Shown in pieces: positions 1 to 8,118 of a stretch of 32,609 nt of DNA. The notes under the pieces were generated by a model. The model was given only the letters and a program-made list of their open reading frames with translations. It was not told the DNA's origin and made no database searches. Positions within the stretch are counted from its first letter, which is position 1; every line of letters begins with the position of its first letter. The stretch comes from Actinomycetes bacterium (GTDB lineage Bacteria; Actinomycetota; Actinomycetes; Mycobacteriales; Mycobacteriaceae), in NCBI GenBank assembly GCA_023404955.1, contig JAEXZY010000088.1, positions 1 through 32,609 on the forward strand. The letters run 5' to 3'. A program made the translations under genes and the position numbers.

Positions 1-1
1 G

Positions 2-1480
2 GGGCGGGCGTCGGTGCAGATGGATCTGGCGCTGGCGTTGCGCGACCGGTTCCCGCGGTTGGGGGCGCTGCTGGCCCACGGGCAGGTCACGATGGATGTG
101 GTGTCGTCGGTCGTGTCGCGTACCGCGTTGGTGCTCGACTCGTCCACGCTGCGGCTCTTGGACGGTCATTTCGTTGAGGCCGCCACCGGGTGGGGGGTGC
201 TCTCGCAGAAGAAGCTCGAGGCCGCGATCGATGTGTGGGTCGAGACCTATGACCCGGATGCGGTGCGCCGGGTGCGTGACCGGTCGCGGGATCGGTCGTT
301 CACCATCGGTGATCGCAGCGATGCTGATGGCATCACCAGCGTGTACGGGCAGCTGGCCACCTCGGATGCGGCGCTGCTGGCGGCGCGGTTGGCGATGGTG
401 ATCGCCTCGGTGTGTGAGTTCGATCCGCGCACCCTGGATCAGAAACGTGCGGATTCGGTCGGTGCGATCGCTGCCGGGGCGACCGCGTTGACGTGCCGCT
501 GCGGACGTCCGGACTGCGCCGCCGCGCAGATGGACGACGGGCGGGCCTCCAGCATCACCGTCACCGTGATCGCCGACCAGGCATCGCTCGACGCCGAGGC
601 CGACCCCAACCTGCACGGCGAAACACCCCAACCCGCCTATACGCCACGCAAAGGGCAGACCGAAGAGCCTGAGCCCGCGTCCGTCGAGCCTGAGCCTGTC
701 GAGCCCGTCGAGCCCGTCGAGCCCGTCGAGCCCGTCGAGTCCGAACCCTCAGAGCCGGAGCCCGTCATCGCGCCGCCCGCCGCAGATGCGCCCGCCGGCG
801 GTAACCCCCGTCGCGCGGCACTGATTCTCGGCCCGGGCGGGGGGATCGTGCCCGCCCCGCTGCTAGCCGAGCTGATCGCCCACGGCGCACAAGTCCGGTT
901 TGTCGGCGCCACCGACTGCCTGGCCACCTCGGGCTATCGCCCGTCAGCGCCGCTGGACCGGTTCGTGCGCTCTCGCGACATGACGTGCCGCTTTCCCGGC
1001 TGCGACCGCCCCGCCACCCACGCCGACATCGACCACACCGTGCCCTACCCCCTCGGTGCCACTCATCCGGCGAACACGAAATGCTATTGCCGCCACCATC
1101 ATCTGCTGAAAACCTTTTGGGAGGGCTGGGCCGAACGTCAAACCCCCGACGGGCGCCTGCACCTGGTCAGCCCGACCGGCCACACCTACACCACCGCACC
1201 CCTGTCGGCGCTGCTGTTCCCGTCGTGCAACACCCGCACCGGGCCCCCACCGGCGACCACCCACGATGTGCAGCGACCCACGCCGGGGCGCCACCTCATG
1301 ATGCCCACCCGCCACCGCAGCCGCGCCCAGAACCGCGCCGCCTACATCCGCCGCGAACGCGAACTCAACGCCCGCGAAAGAACCGCGGAGAGAAGCAAAC
1401 CCAGAGCACCGCAGCGCGACTGGGATGCCTACCGCATTCCATCCATTGGCGCGGCGGATGACGACCCACCGCCGTTCTAG
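2..1480 (+). CDS. DUF222 / HNH endonuclease-domain protein (13E12 family), 5' truncated by window edge
   Basis: A 13E12-repeat family protein of unknown cellular role; members join an alpha-helical DUF222 domain to a C-terminal HNH nuclease fold. The frame is open to the first bases of the window, reading into a GTG at 14, so the true start lies upstream and 492 residues are visible. The first ~190 visible residues are DUF222-like. A low-complexity Pro/Glu/Val linker follows, with VEP tandem repeats. The C-terminal HNH module near residues 325-375 has the spaced pattern CRFPGC, HADIDH, then N-x-x-CYCRHHH, so the metal- and DNA-binding residues look intact. The tail is basic and rich in Arg. 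Its stop codon shares the CTAG tetranucleotide with the stop of the convergent downstream gene. These genes are multicopy in mycobacteria and some are linked to mobile repeats (REP13E12); no terminal repeats can be seen here. Confidence 0.9.
   Translation, partial: GRASVQMDLALALRDRFPRLGALLAHGQVTMDVVSSVVSRTALVLDSSTLRLLDGHFVEAATGWGVLSQKKLEAAIDVWVETYDPDAVRRVRDRSRDRSFTIGDRSDADGITSVYGQLATSDAALLAARLAMVIASVCEFDPRTLDQKRADSVGAIAAGATALTCRCGRPDCAAAQMDDGRASSITVTVIADQASLDAEADPNLHGETPQPAYTPRKGQTEEPEPASVEPEPVEPVEPVEPVEPVESEPSEPEPVIAPPAADAPAGGNPRRAALILGPGGGIVPAPLLAELIAHGAQVRFVGATDCLATSGYRPSAPLDRFVRSRDMTCRFPGCDRPATHADIDHTVPYPLGATHPANTKCYCRHHHLLKTFWEGWAERQTPDGRLHLVSPTGHTYTTAPLSALLFPSCNTRTGPPPATTHDVQRPTPGRHLMMPTRHRSRAQNRAAYIRRERELNARERTAERSKPRAPQRDWDAYRIPSIGAADDDPPPF
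698..742 (+). repeat. 9-bp tandem repeat encoding Val-Glu-Pro
   Basis: Five consecutive units of GTCGAGCCC, the last one with a single C-to-T change, lie inside the DUF222/HNH gene and encode VEP repeats. Imperfect copies continue on both sides. The length keeps the reading frame, so copy-number change would lengthen or shorten only the inter-domain linker. Confidence 0.9.
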
Positions 1481-1908
1481 CGGAACTGACCGGGGTCGAT
1501 CAACAGGTGGTCGGACACGTCGCCGATCATCTCGATGTCTACCGTGCGCTCGGTGAAGTACCAGCCGTGGTTGTCGCGAGCGAAAGTATCGGCATACCGG
1601 CCCACGACAATCGGCTGCAGCGCAACGATATCCGTCTGCTGCACCACGCAGAACGTGGACCGCGCAGCAGCAGTGTCGTCCGTGACGTCGACGATGGGAT
1701 TGAGGACGAGATGACGCGTGCGCGGGGTATTACCGTGATCCGGAAAGCGGCGGGTTGTCGCGGCGAACAGCGCCGCGATCGCCTCACTGCCCGTGACCCC
1801 CATGAAGCTGCCCCGCCCCAACAGCCGGCCCACTCCGTCGAAATCGCCGGCATCGATCAATTCGGCATAGCGGTAGAGCAATTCAGTGATAGCTGACCGG
1901 TCACTCAC
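1477..1908 (-). CDS. SnoaL-like / NTF2-fold protein
   Basis: A 143-residue protein of the nuclear transport factor 2 / SnoaL-like superfamily, a cone-shaped fold used by small cyclases, dehydratases and unrelated binding proteins. The N-terminus VSDRSAITELLYRYAELID is the usual first helix of SnoaL_4 proteins. A GSFMGVTGSEAIAALF segment and the late strand pattern RYADTFARDNHGWYFTERTV follow, as in this family. The GTG start at 1908 was chosen because it overlaps the tsaD stop as GTGA and gives the standard family length; the open frame extends further upstream but reads into tsaD. It is the last gene of the tsaD chain, so it is probably co-transcribed. The substrate cannot be inferred. Confidence 0.8.
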   Translation of the reverse strand: MSDRSAITELLYRYAELIDAGDFDGVGRLLGRGSFMGVTGSEAIAALFAATTRRFPDHGNTPRTRHLVLNPIVDVTDDTAAARSTFCVVQQTDIVALQPIVVGRYADTFARDNHGWYFTERTVDIEMIGDVSDHLLIDPGQFR

Positions 1909-2927
1909 GCGACCTGCCCCCGCACCACGGGAAGCCCGGGATCGCTGGCGACATCGAGCGGTGACGGCTCCGCACCCGCCGCGATCAAGTGCGCCGCGAA
2001 CGACGCGATCATCGCCCCGTTGTCCGTACACAACCGCGGCCGCGGTACCCGAAGCGTCAGACCCGCAGCCGCACAACGCTCCTCGGCCAACTCCCGCAGA
2101 CGGGAGTTCGCCGCCACACCGCCGGCGATCAGCAGCGTCGACACCCCCAGCTCGTCTGCCGCGCGCACCGCCTTCGCCGTCAGCACGTCGGCGACCGCTT
2201 CCTGGAAGCCCGCCGCGACATCGGCCTGCGACGCCTCGGGGTGACTCTCCACATAGCGCGCGACCGCGGTCTTGAGACCCGAGAAGCTGAACGCATACCG
2301 GTCATCACGAGGCCCCGTCATCCCGCGGGGAAACGTGATCGCAGCAGGGTCGCCCTCGCGCGCCAGCTCGTCGAGCACCCTGCCGCCCGGATAGCCCAGG
2401 CCCAGCAGCCGCGCCACCTTGTCGTAGGCCTCCCCCGCCGCGTCGTCGACCGTCGAGCCCAGCTCCACGATCGGCTCACCGAGGGACCGCACATGCAACA
2501 GATTGGTGTGCCCACCGGACACCAGCAGTCCGATGCTCTCCGGCAGCGGGCCGTGATCGAACACATCGGCCGCCAGATGGCCGCCGAGGTGGTTCACCGC
2601 ATAGAAGGGCACCTGCCACGCCGCCGCATAGGCCTTCGCCGCCGCCACGCCCACCAGCAGCGCGCCAGCCAGGCCTGGCCCGATCGTCGCCGCCACCACG
2701 TCCGGCCGACTGACGCCGGCCACCTCCAGCGCGCGTCGCATCGTCGGGCCCAACGCTTCCAGGTGCGCCCGAGACGCGATCTCGGGCACCACCCCACCGA
2801 AGCGAGCGTGCTCGTCGACACTGGAGGCGACCTCATCGGCCAGCAGCGTCACCGCTCCGTCTTCGCGCAGTTCCGCGATACCGACACCGGTCTCGTCGCA
2901 CGAACTCTCGATCGCCAAGATGATCAT
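1905..2927 (-). CDS. tsaD: tRNA N6-threonylcarbamoyladenosine transferase TsaD
   Basis: TsaD (formerly Gcp/YgjD) transfers the threonylcarbamoyl group from threonylcarbamoyl-AMP to A37 of ANN-decoding tRNAs, together with TsaB and TsaE in the cytoplasm. The 340-residue length is normal. Visible motifs are the N-terminal ASKHA strand LAIESSCDETG, the metal-binding pair H113 and H117 in NHLGGH, the SGGHTNLL loop near 137-144, DDAAGEAYDKVARLLGLGYPGG at about 161-182, and a C-terminal CTDNGAMIA. The ATG at 2927 overlaps the rimI stop as ATGA. Three of its partners (tsaB, tsaE, rimI) lie directly upstream. The gene is complete and matches Rv3419c in position. Confidence 0.97.
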   Translation of the reverse strand: MIILAIESSCDETGVGIAELREDGAVTLLADEVASSVDEHARFGGVVPEIASRAHLEALGPTMRRALEVAGVSRPDVVAATIGPGLAGALLVGVAAAKAYAAAWQVPFYAVNHLGGHLAADVFDHGPLPESIGLLVSGGHTNLLHVRSLGEPIVELGSTVDDAAGEAYDKVARLLGLGYPGGRVLDELAREGDPAAITFPRGMTGPRDDRYAFSFSGLKTAVARYVESHPEASQADVAAGFQEAVADVLTAKAVRAADELGVSTLLIAGGVAANSRLRELAEERCAAAGLTLRVPRPRLCTDNGAMIASFAAHLIAAGAEPSPLDVASDPGLPVVRGQVA

Positions 2928-3376
2928 CGCGGCTCCCGCTTCATCGAATAGGCGTCCGCGCCGCTGACGCGGTAGTAGCGCTTGCGCAGGCCGATCCGGG
3001 TGAACCCCTCACTCTCGTACAGCTTGATCGCGGCCTCGTTGTCGGTGCGCACTTCGAGGAAGATCGCACCTCCGTCGGCGTAGTCGATCAGTCTGCGCAA
3101 CATCTCCCTGCCGATGCCGTGGCCCTGATACGCGGGATCGACAGCGATCGTGTGCACTTCGTACTCGAAGGGCTTGCTGCGCCCCAGCCGCGCGATGCCG
3201 GCATACCCCACCAGCTTGTCGTCGGTCCGCGCCGCCACGTAGTGGTTGTGCTTGGCCGCGATCTCGGCCAGGAACGCGCGTTCGGGCCATGGATCGTCCC
3301 CGTCGAACACCTGCGCCTCCAGTTCGGCGCATCGCGCCGCGTCCGCGGCCACCAGCGTCGCGTACTGCACGTTCAT
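2924..3376 (-). CDS. rimI: Ribosomal protein / N-terminal alanine acetyltransferase RimI
   Basis: A GNAT-fold acetyltransferase of 150 residues that uses acetyl-CoA to acetylate protein N-termini; the classical E. coli substrate is ribosomal protein S18, while mycobacterial RimI is reported to be less specific. The core motif A is visible as EVHTIAVDPAYQGHGIGREML, with the pyrophosphate-binding QGHGIG, followed by FLEVRTDNEAAIKLYESEGF typical of RimI. The ATG at 3376 was preferred over upstream in-frame codons because it overlaps the tsaB stop as ATGA and gives family length. It sits between tsaB and tsaD, the conserved actinobacterial order tsaE-tsaB-rimI-tsaD. It need not take part in t6A synthesis. 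Confidence 0.93.
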   Translation of the reverse strand: MNVQYATLVAADAARCAELEAQVFDGDDPWPERAFLAEIAAKHNHYVAARTDDKLVGYAGIARLGRSKPFEYEVHTIAVDPAYQGHGIGREMLRRLIDYADGGAIFLEVRTDNEAAIKLYESEGFTRIGLRKRYYRVSGADAYSMKREPR

Positions 3377-3999
3377 CGCTTCACCGCCGACGGTTTGGCA
3401 TCGGGCCTGCGCAGGTACAACGGCACCAGCGGCTCCGGCTCGGCATCCCAATCGTCCACCGCCGCAACCAGACCCGAAACCGGCGGTGACACCGGCGCCA
3501 GCCGCGGCAGATCGAACAGCGCCGCGTGGTCGGGCGAACCGGCCACCGCCGCCGCACCAGCGGGCACATCGGCGGCGGCGTTCACCGCCGGACCATCCAC
3601 CCGCACCCCGTCGCGATACCGCGCCCAGTACACCTCGCGCCGACGGGCATCGGTGACCACGAGCACCTCACCCGTCGTCCCCGCCGCGATCGCGTCCAGA
3701 CTGCACACCCCGCGTACCGGAATCCCCAGCGCATGGCCGAACGCGGCCGCGGTGGCCATGCCGACCCGCAGCCCCGTGAACGGCCCCGGTCCACAGCCGA
3801 CCACCACGGCATCCAGAGCGCCCACCTCTACGTCGGCATCCGCCAGCGCCCCGACGATGTTGGGCGTCAACGTCTCCGCATGTGCGCGCGGATCAACCGT
3901 CACGCGTTCGGCCAGCACCTCGATTCCGGAGCCCAGCCGCACCACCCCTGCGGTCACGGCCGGGGTGGCGGTGTCGACGGCCAGCACCAGCCTGCTCAT
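3373..3999 (-). CDS. tsaB: tRNA threonylcarbamoyladenosine biosynthesis protein TsaB
   Basis: TsaB is the non-catalytic ASKHA-fold partner that dimerises with TsaD and is needed for t6A formation. The 208-residue reading starts MSRLVLAVDTATPAVTAGVV, the standard TsaB N-terminus. It continues with GCGPGPFTGLRVGMATAAAFGHALGIPV (about residues 65-95), which matches the family's GPGSFTGLR motif. The ATG at 3999 was chosen because it overlaps the tsaE stop as ATGA; an in-frame start 18 bases further upstream is also possible. The C-terminal half is less conserved, as usual, and ends with a PLYLRRPDAKPS-type segment often seen in TsaB. Confidence 0.94.
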   Translation of the reverse strand: MSRLVLAVDTATPAVTAGVVRLGSGIEVLAERVTVDPRAHAETLTPNIVGALADADVEVGALDAVVVGCGPGPFTGLRVGMATAAAFGHALGIPVRGVCSLDAIAAGTTGEVLVVTDARRREVYWARYRDGVRVDGPAVNAAADVPAGAAAVAGSPDHAALFDLPRLAPVSPPVSGLVAAVDDWDAEPEPLVPLYLRRPDAKPSAVKR

Positions 4000-4457
4000 G
4001 GCCTGCTCCACTGCCACATGGCCGTGCGCACATCACTGTTCGCCGTCCGCTCGAGCCGGATGTCGAGGTGCCGCTCCGACAACCGCTCGGCGACGCCCTC
4101 GCCCCACTCCACCACGACCACCGCGTCGTCGAGATCGGTGTCGAGGTCCAGGGAGTCGAGCTCGGCCAGCAGATCGACCGCACTCTCGTCCAGTAAGCGG
4201 TAGAGATCCACGTGCACCATCGCCGCCGCGCCCGGCTGACGCGCCCGGTGCACGCGGGCCAGCACGAACGTCGGCGACAGCACCGGCCCCTCGACGTCCA
4301 TCCCCTCAGCGATTCCCTTGGCCAACACCGTCTTTCCGGCGCCCAGCGGACCGGACAGCACCACCAGGTCGCCGGCGCGCAGCCCGCGCCCCAACTCGGC
4401 CCCGAACGCCAATGTGTCGTCGGCGCTCGCGAGTTGCTGCACGCCCGAATCAGCCAT
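3996..4457 (-). CDS. tsaE: tRNA threonylcarbamoyladenosine biosynthesis ATPase TsaE
   Basis: TsaE is a small P-loop ATPase that binds the TsaB-TsaD complex and is needed for repeated rounds of t6A synthesis. The 153-residue protein has Walker A GPLGAGKT at residues 36-43. It then shows SPTFVLARVH, the VHVDLYRL strand and VVVVEWGEG, all family signatures, with the Trp-Gly-Glu near the nucleotide site. The ATG at 4457 overlaps the end of the upstream alpha/beta hydrolase gene by 8 bases, and its stop overlaps tsaB. It is equivalent to Rv3422c. Confidence 0.95.
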   Translation of the reverse strand: MADSGVQQLASADDTLAFGAELGRGLRAGDLVVLSGPLGAGKTVLAKGIAEGMDVEGPVLSPTFVLARVHRARQPGAAAMVHVDLYRLLDESAVDLLAELDSLDLDTDLDDAVVVVEWGEGVAERLSERHLDIRLERTANSDVRTAMWQWSRP

Positions 4458-5538
4458 TGCTGCGCACCCTCTCCCGCACCCGACGGGTCAGCGCCACCAA
4501 CTTCGACGGCGTCGACCGCACGACCAACCGCACCAGTGCGTCGTCGATGATCTCCGGCTGCTCCAACTGCACCAGATGACCGGCGCCACCGATGATCACG
4601 AGCTCCGATTTCGGCAACGCGGCCGCCATCTCCCGCGAATACTCCGCGGGCGTCAACAGATCCCGATCACCACAGGCGATCAGCGTCGGCACCTTGCGCA
4701 GCGTCACCAGGCCCGCGGTCTCGTCGTGCACTTCGAGCGCATGCAGGAACTCGACCAGTGTGGCGATCGGGGTGTCGTGCATCATCCGCTCGGAGAACGC
4801 CACCACGCTCGGGCTGATCTTCTCGTCGCCGAAGGACGCTGCCCGCAGGATCGGCGCGATCACCGACCGCGCGGCGCCGCGGAACCGGTGGACCGTCTTG
4901 GGGGCATAGCGGGCGGCGAACTGAACCGCTTCCAGCGCAGGGTTTTTCAGGATCTCGCCAAGGGGTGACCGGGACACTCCTTCGGCCGCCGACGCGATGA
5001 TCGCGGCACCGACGATGCGAGTGGGATAACGCTGCGGGTACTGGCGGGCGTGGGAGAGGACCGTCATGCCGCCCATCGAGTGCCCGACGAGCACCACGGG
5101 TCCGCGCGGGGCCATGACCGCCAGCACGCTCTCGAGGTCCTGACCCAGCTGCGCCACCGAATACGTGTCCGGCGGCGCCTCACCGGACTGGCCGTGGCCA
5201 CGCTGGTCGTAGAACACCATGCGCACCTGCGCGCCCCACTGCTCGCTGAGCCGGGCCCGCTGAAAGTGGAAGGAGCCCATGCGAAGAGAGAAGCCGTGCG
5301 CGAAGACCACCGTCAGCGGCGCATCCGGCGGACCGACCTCGCGTACCGCCAGCGGCACCCCGTCCGGGGTGGTGACGACCGTGCTGCGATCGGCGTCGAG
5401 CAGTTCGAAATCCTCGTCGCGGTGCGGATCGTCGTCGGTGACGCGGCGCCGCAGCGACCGCGCAGCGGTGATGCCGGCCGCCGACCCGACGGCGGCGATA
5501 CCCGCCGCTCCCGCCAGCCAGCCGGCCCGCGGGCTCAT
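4450..5538 (-). CDS. Alpha/beta-hydrolase, membrane-anchored or exported
   Basis: A 362-residue alpha/beta-hydrolase of unknown substrate. The first ~30 residues have a hydrophobic, Ala/Gly-rich stretch (GWLAGAAGIAAVGSAAGITAA) followed by an Arg cluster, consistent with an N-terminal membrane anchor or uncleaved signal. The catalytic set looks complete: nucleophile S154 in VLVGHSMGG, acid near D293 in ACGDRDLLTP, and H321 in GGAGHLVQLEQP. The oxyanion motif HGF is at 81-83. Its ATG overlaps the alr stop as ATGA and its 3' end overlaps tsaE, so it is translationally embedded between cell-wall and t6A genes. Lipase, esterase or epoxide-hydrolase-like activity cannot be told apart from sequence. 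Confidence 0.88.
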   Translation of the reverse strand: MSPRAGWLAGAAGIAAVGSAAGITAARSLRRRVTDDDPHRDEDFELLDADRSTVVTTPDGVPLAVREVGPPDAPLTVVFAHGFSLRMGSFHFQRARLSEQWGAQVRMVFYDQRGHGQSGEAPPDTYSVAQLGQDLESVLAVMAPRGPVVLVGHSMGGMTVLSHARQYPQRYPTRIVGAAIIASAAEGVSRSPLGEILKNPALEAVQFAARYAPKTVHRFRGAARSVIAPILRAASFGDEKISPSVVAFSERMMHDTPIATLVEFLHALEVHDETAGLVTLRKVPTLIACGDRDLLTPAEYSREMAAALPKSELVIIGGAGHLVQLEQPEIIDDALVRLVVRSTPSKLVALTRRVRERVRSNG

Positions 5539-6686
5539 CGCCCGCCTCCGCGGTAGGCGCGCGTGATGCGGCCACGCGGGCTGGTGACCACCTCGTAGTT
5601 GATGGTGCCCAGCAGGTCCGCCCAGTCCTGCGCCGTCGGCTCACCCCGCGTGCCTGGGCCGAACAGGATCGCCTCGTCGCCCTCGGTCACCTCGACCGGA
5701 CCTGGTCCGAGGTCGACCACGAACTGGTCCATGCAGATGCGCCCGACGTTGGGATAGCGGCGCCCGTTGATCTGCACCGACAACCGGTTGCTCAACGGAC
5801 GGAACACTCCGTCGGCGTAACCGGCGGGGATCAGCGCGACCGTGGTGTCCGCCTCGGCGACCCACGTGTGCCCGTAGGAGACGCCGTCGCCGGCGCGGAT
5901 CGAGCGCACCATCGCCACCGGGCACGTCAGCGTCATCGCGGGACGCAGCCCCATGTCGCCTCGTTCGGGGATCGGCGTCTGGCCGTAAACGGCGATGCCC
6001 GGCCGGACCATGTCGAACGCCAGGTCGGGCCGCGTCAGCGCCGCCGGCGAATTGCTCAGGTGCACGACGTCGAAGCCCACCCCCGCCTCTCGCGCCGCCG
6101 ATGCCAGCTCGGTCAGCCGCTGCGCCTGGACACCGTTGAACGGATGGTCCGGGGTGTCGCCGTGGGCGAGGTGGGACATCAGCCCGTGGACACGCACAGC
6201 GTCGTCGGAGGCGGCGTTGCGCAGCGCGGCGACGACAGCCGGGAAGTCGGCTGGGGCAACCCCGTTGCGGCTCAACCCGGTGTCTGCCTTGACCGTCACG
6301 GTGGCGGTGCGACCGGTCCGCTCGACCGCCGCCAGCACCTCCTCGACCTGCCGCACCGACGACACTGCGATTTCGACGTCGGCCATCAGCGCGGGCGCAA
6401 AGTCGATGCCCGGCGGGTGCAACCAGGCCAGCACCGGCGCCGTGATGCCGTCGCGGCGCAGTGCCAGCGCCTCGTCGACGGTTGCGACGCCCAGCGCGGA
6501 GGCACCTGCGGCCAGCGCCGCGCGCCCGACGGCGGTCGCGCCGTGGCCATAGGCGTCGGCCTTCACGACGGCCATGACCGCGGCCGTGCCGGCGCGTTCG
6601 CGCAGCACGGAGATGTTGTGCGCGATGGCGTCGAGATCGACGATCGCCGTCGGCACATGCTGGGTCGTATTAGGAGCGTTGATCAC
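5535..6686 (-). CDS. alr: Alanine racemase
   Basis: A PLP-dependent alanine racemase that supplies D-alanine for peptidoglycan and is the classical target of D-cycloserine. The 383-residue protein shows the PLP lysine K42 in VVKADAYGHG and the second catalytic base Y271 in GDGVSYGHTW. It also has VHGLMSHLAHGDTP and the C-terminal beta-domain segment YPNVGRICMDQFVVDLG with the Met-Asp of the active-site entrance. The ATG at 6686 gives the family length. It lies 36 bases after gadB, with no terminator seen between them, and starts the run of overlapping genes that ends at the SnoaL-like gene. It is equivalent to Rv3423c. Confidence 0.96.
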   Translation of the reverse strand: MINAPNTTQHVPTAIVDLDAIAHNISVLRERAGTAAVMAVVKADAYGHGATAVGRAALAAGASALGVATVDEALALRRDGITAPVLAWLHPPGIDFAPALMADVEIAVSSVRQVEEVLAAVERTGRTATVTVKADTGLSRNGVAPADFPAVVAALRNAASDDAVRVHGLMSHLAHGDTPDHPFNGVQAQRLTELASAAREAGVGFDVVHLSNSPAALTRPDLAFDMVRPGIAVYGQTPIPERGDMGLRPAMTLTCPVAMVRSIRAGDGVSYGHTWVAEADTTVALIPAGYADGVFRPLSNRLSVQINGRRYPNVGRICMDQFVVDLGPGPVEVTEGDEAILFGPGTRGEPTAQDWADLLGTINYEVVTSPRGRITRAYRGGGR

Positions 6687-6722
6687 CGTCGCCGATTGTC
6701 CCAGGCCGCTGCCGGAGGCGGG

Positions 6723-8108
6723 TCAGTGGGCGAAGTGCGCCTCGTCGGAGAACCCGCCCACCCCGGTCTTGTCGAGCTTGCCGAGCACCTCGACGATGTC
6801 GTCGCGCAGCGCGCGGGCGAGGTTCGCCGAGAAGCCCTCCCGCACCACGATCCGCAGCACCGCGACGTCGGTGGCGTCGTCGGGCATCGTGTAGGCAGGC
6901 ACCTGCCAGCCGTAGCTGCGCAGCAGCGCCGACACGTCGAACACCGTGTACTTCGTGCCCTCGACCAGCGTGAACGCCACCACGGGGATCGCCGACCCGT
7001 CGGAGATCACCTCGAAGACGCTCATGCCGGCGAGCTCCCGCGCCAGCCACTGGGCGGTGTCAGAGAGACAGTGCATCACCGTGCTGTAGCCGTCGCGACC
7101 CAGCCGCAGGAAGTTGTAGTACTGCCCCACGACCTGGTTGCCGGGGCGGGAGAAGTTCAGCGTGAACGTCGGCATGTCCCCGCCGAGGTAGTTGACCCGG
7201 AACACCAGCTCCTCCGGGAGGTGGTCGGCGTTGCGCCACACGACGAAGCCGATCCCGGGATACGTCAGTCCGTACTTGTGCCCGCTGACGTTGATGGACA
7301 CCACCCGCGGCAGGCGGAAGTCCCACACCAGGTCCGGGTGCACGAACGGTACCACGAAGCCGCCGCTGGCCGCGTCCACGTGCACCGGGATGTCGAGACC
7401 CTTCTCCGACGCCAGGGTGTCGAGGGCGGCGCAGATGTCGCCGACAGGTTCGAGCTCGCCGGTGAACGTGGTGCCCAGGATCGCCACCACGCCGATGGTG
7501 TTCTCGTCGACTGCGTCGAGCACCTGCTCCGGAGTGATCACGTAGCGGCCGTGTTCCATCGGCAGGTAGCGCGCCTCGACATCGAAGTAGCGGCTGAACT
7601 TCTCCCACACCACCTGGACGTTGGAGCCCATCACGAGGTTCGGCGTGCGCCCCTTCCAGTCCTGCCCGGCCGCCTCGAGCTTCTGGCGCCACCGCCACTT
7701 CAGCGCCAGGCCGGCGAGCATCACCGCTTCGCTTGAGCCGACCGTCGACACCCCGATCGCGCTGGACGGGTCGTCGTCGCGCAGGTTCTCGGCGTGGAAC
7801 AGGTCGGCCACCATGCACACGCACCGCTGCTCGATCGCGGCGGTCACCGGGTACTCGTCCTTGTCGATCATGTTCTTGTCGAACGTCTCCGACATCAACT
7901 GTCCGGCTTCGGGATCCATCCACGTGGTGACGAACGTCGCCAGGTTCAGCCGGGAGCTGCCGTCGAGCATCAGCTCGTCGTGGATGAAGCGATAGGTCTG
8001 GTCGGGCTCCATCGACTCGTCGGGCAGGCGCAGGGCCGGGATCGGCGAGGTGGACAGGCGGCCGCAGTACGCGGGCGTCAGCGAGGAGTGGCGCGAGACA
8101 TTGGGCAT
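6723..8108 (-). CDS. gadB: Glutamate decarboxylase
   Basis: A PLP-dependent group II decarboxylase of 461 residues converting L-glutamate to GABA and CO2, consuming a proton. Visible features are the PLP phosphate/ring region GVSTVGSSEAVMLAGLALK (119-137), VHVDAASGG with the PLP-N1 aspartate D245, and the Schiff-base lysine K278 in SINVSGHKYGL. The ATG at 8108 was chosen over upstream codons because an AAAGGA ribosome-binding site lies just 5' of it and the product starts as in the family. It follows nnr by 10 bases, as in M. tuberculosis (Rv3433c-Rv3432c). No glutamate/GABA antiporter is seen nearby, so acid resistance in the enteric sense is not implied. Confidence 0.94.
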   Translation of the reverse strand: MPNVSRHSSLTPAYCGRLSTSPIPALRLPDESMEPDQTYRFIHDELMLDGSSRLNLATFVTTWMDPEAGQLMSETFDKNMIDKDEYPVTAAIEQRCVCMVADLFHAENLRDDDPSSAIGVSTVGSSEAVMLAGLALKWRWRQKLEAAGQDWKGRTPNLVMGSNVQVVWEKFSRYFDVEARYLPMEHGRYVITPEQVLDAVDENTIGVVAILGTTFTGELEPVGDICAALDTLASEKGLDIPVHVDAASGGFVVPFVHPDLVWDFRLPRVVSINVSGHKYGLTYPGIGFVVWRNADHLPEELVFRVNYLGGDMPTFTLNFSRPGNQVVGQYYNFLRLGRDGYSTVMHCLSDTAQWLARELAGMSVFEVISDGSAIPVVAFTLVEGTKYTVFDVSALLRSYGWQVPAYTMPDDATDVAVLRIVVREGFSANLARALRDDIVEVLGKLDKTGVGGFSDEAHFAH

Positions 8109-8118
8109 GTGGTCCTTT

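Noticed and set aside
698..742. CRISPR-like or intergenic repeat
   Set aside because: The 9-bp units are directly adjacent, without spacers, in frame within a coding region, and encode a VEP linker.
5868..7736. A 622-codon plus-strand open frame opposite alr and gadB
   Set aside because: Same antisense artefact: it spans two unrelated, well-recognised genes and has no recognisable motif.
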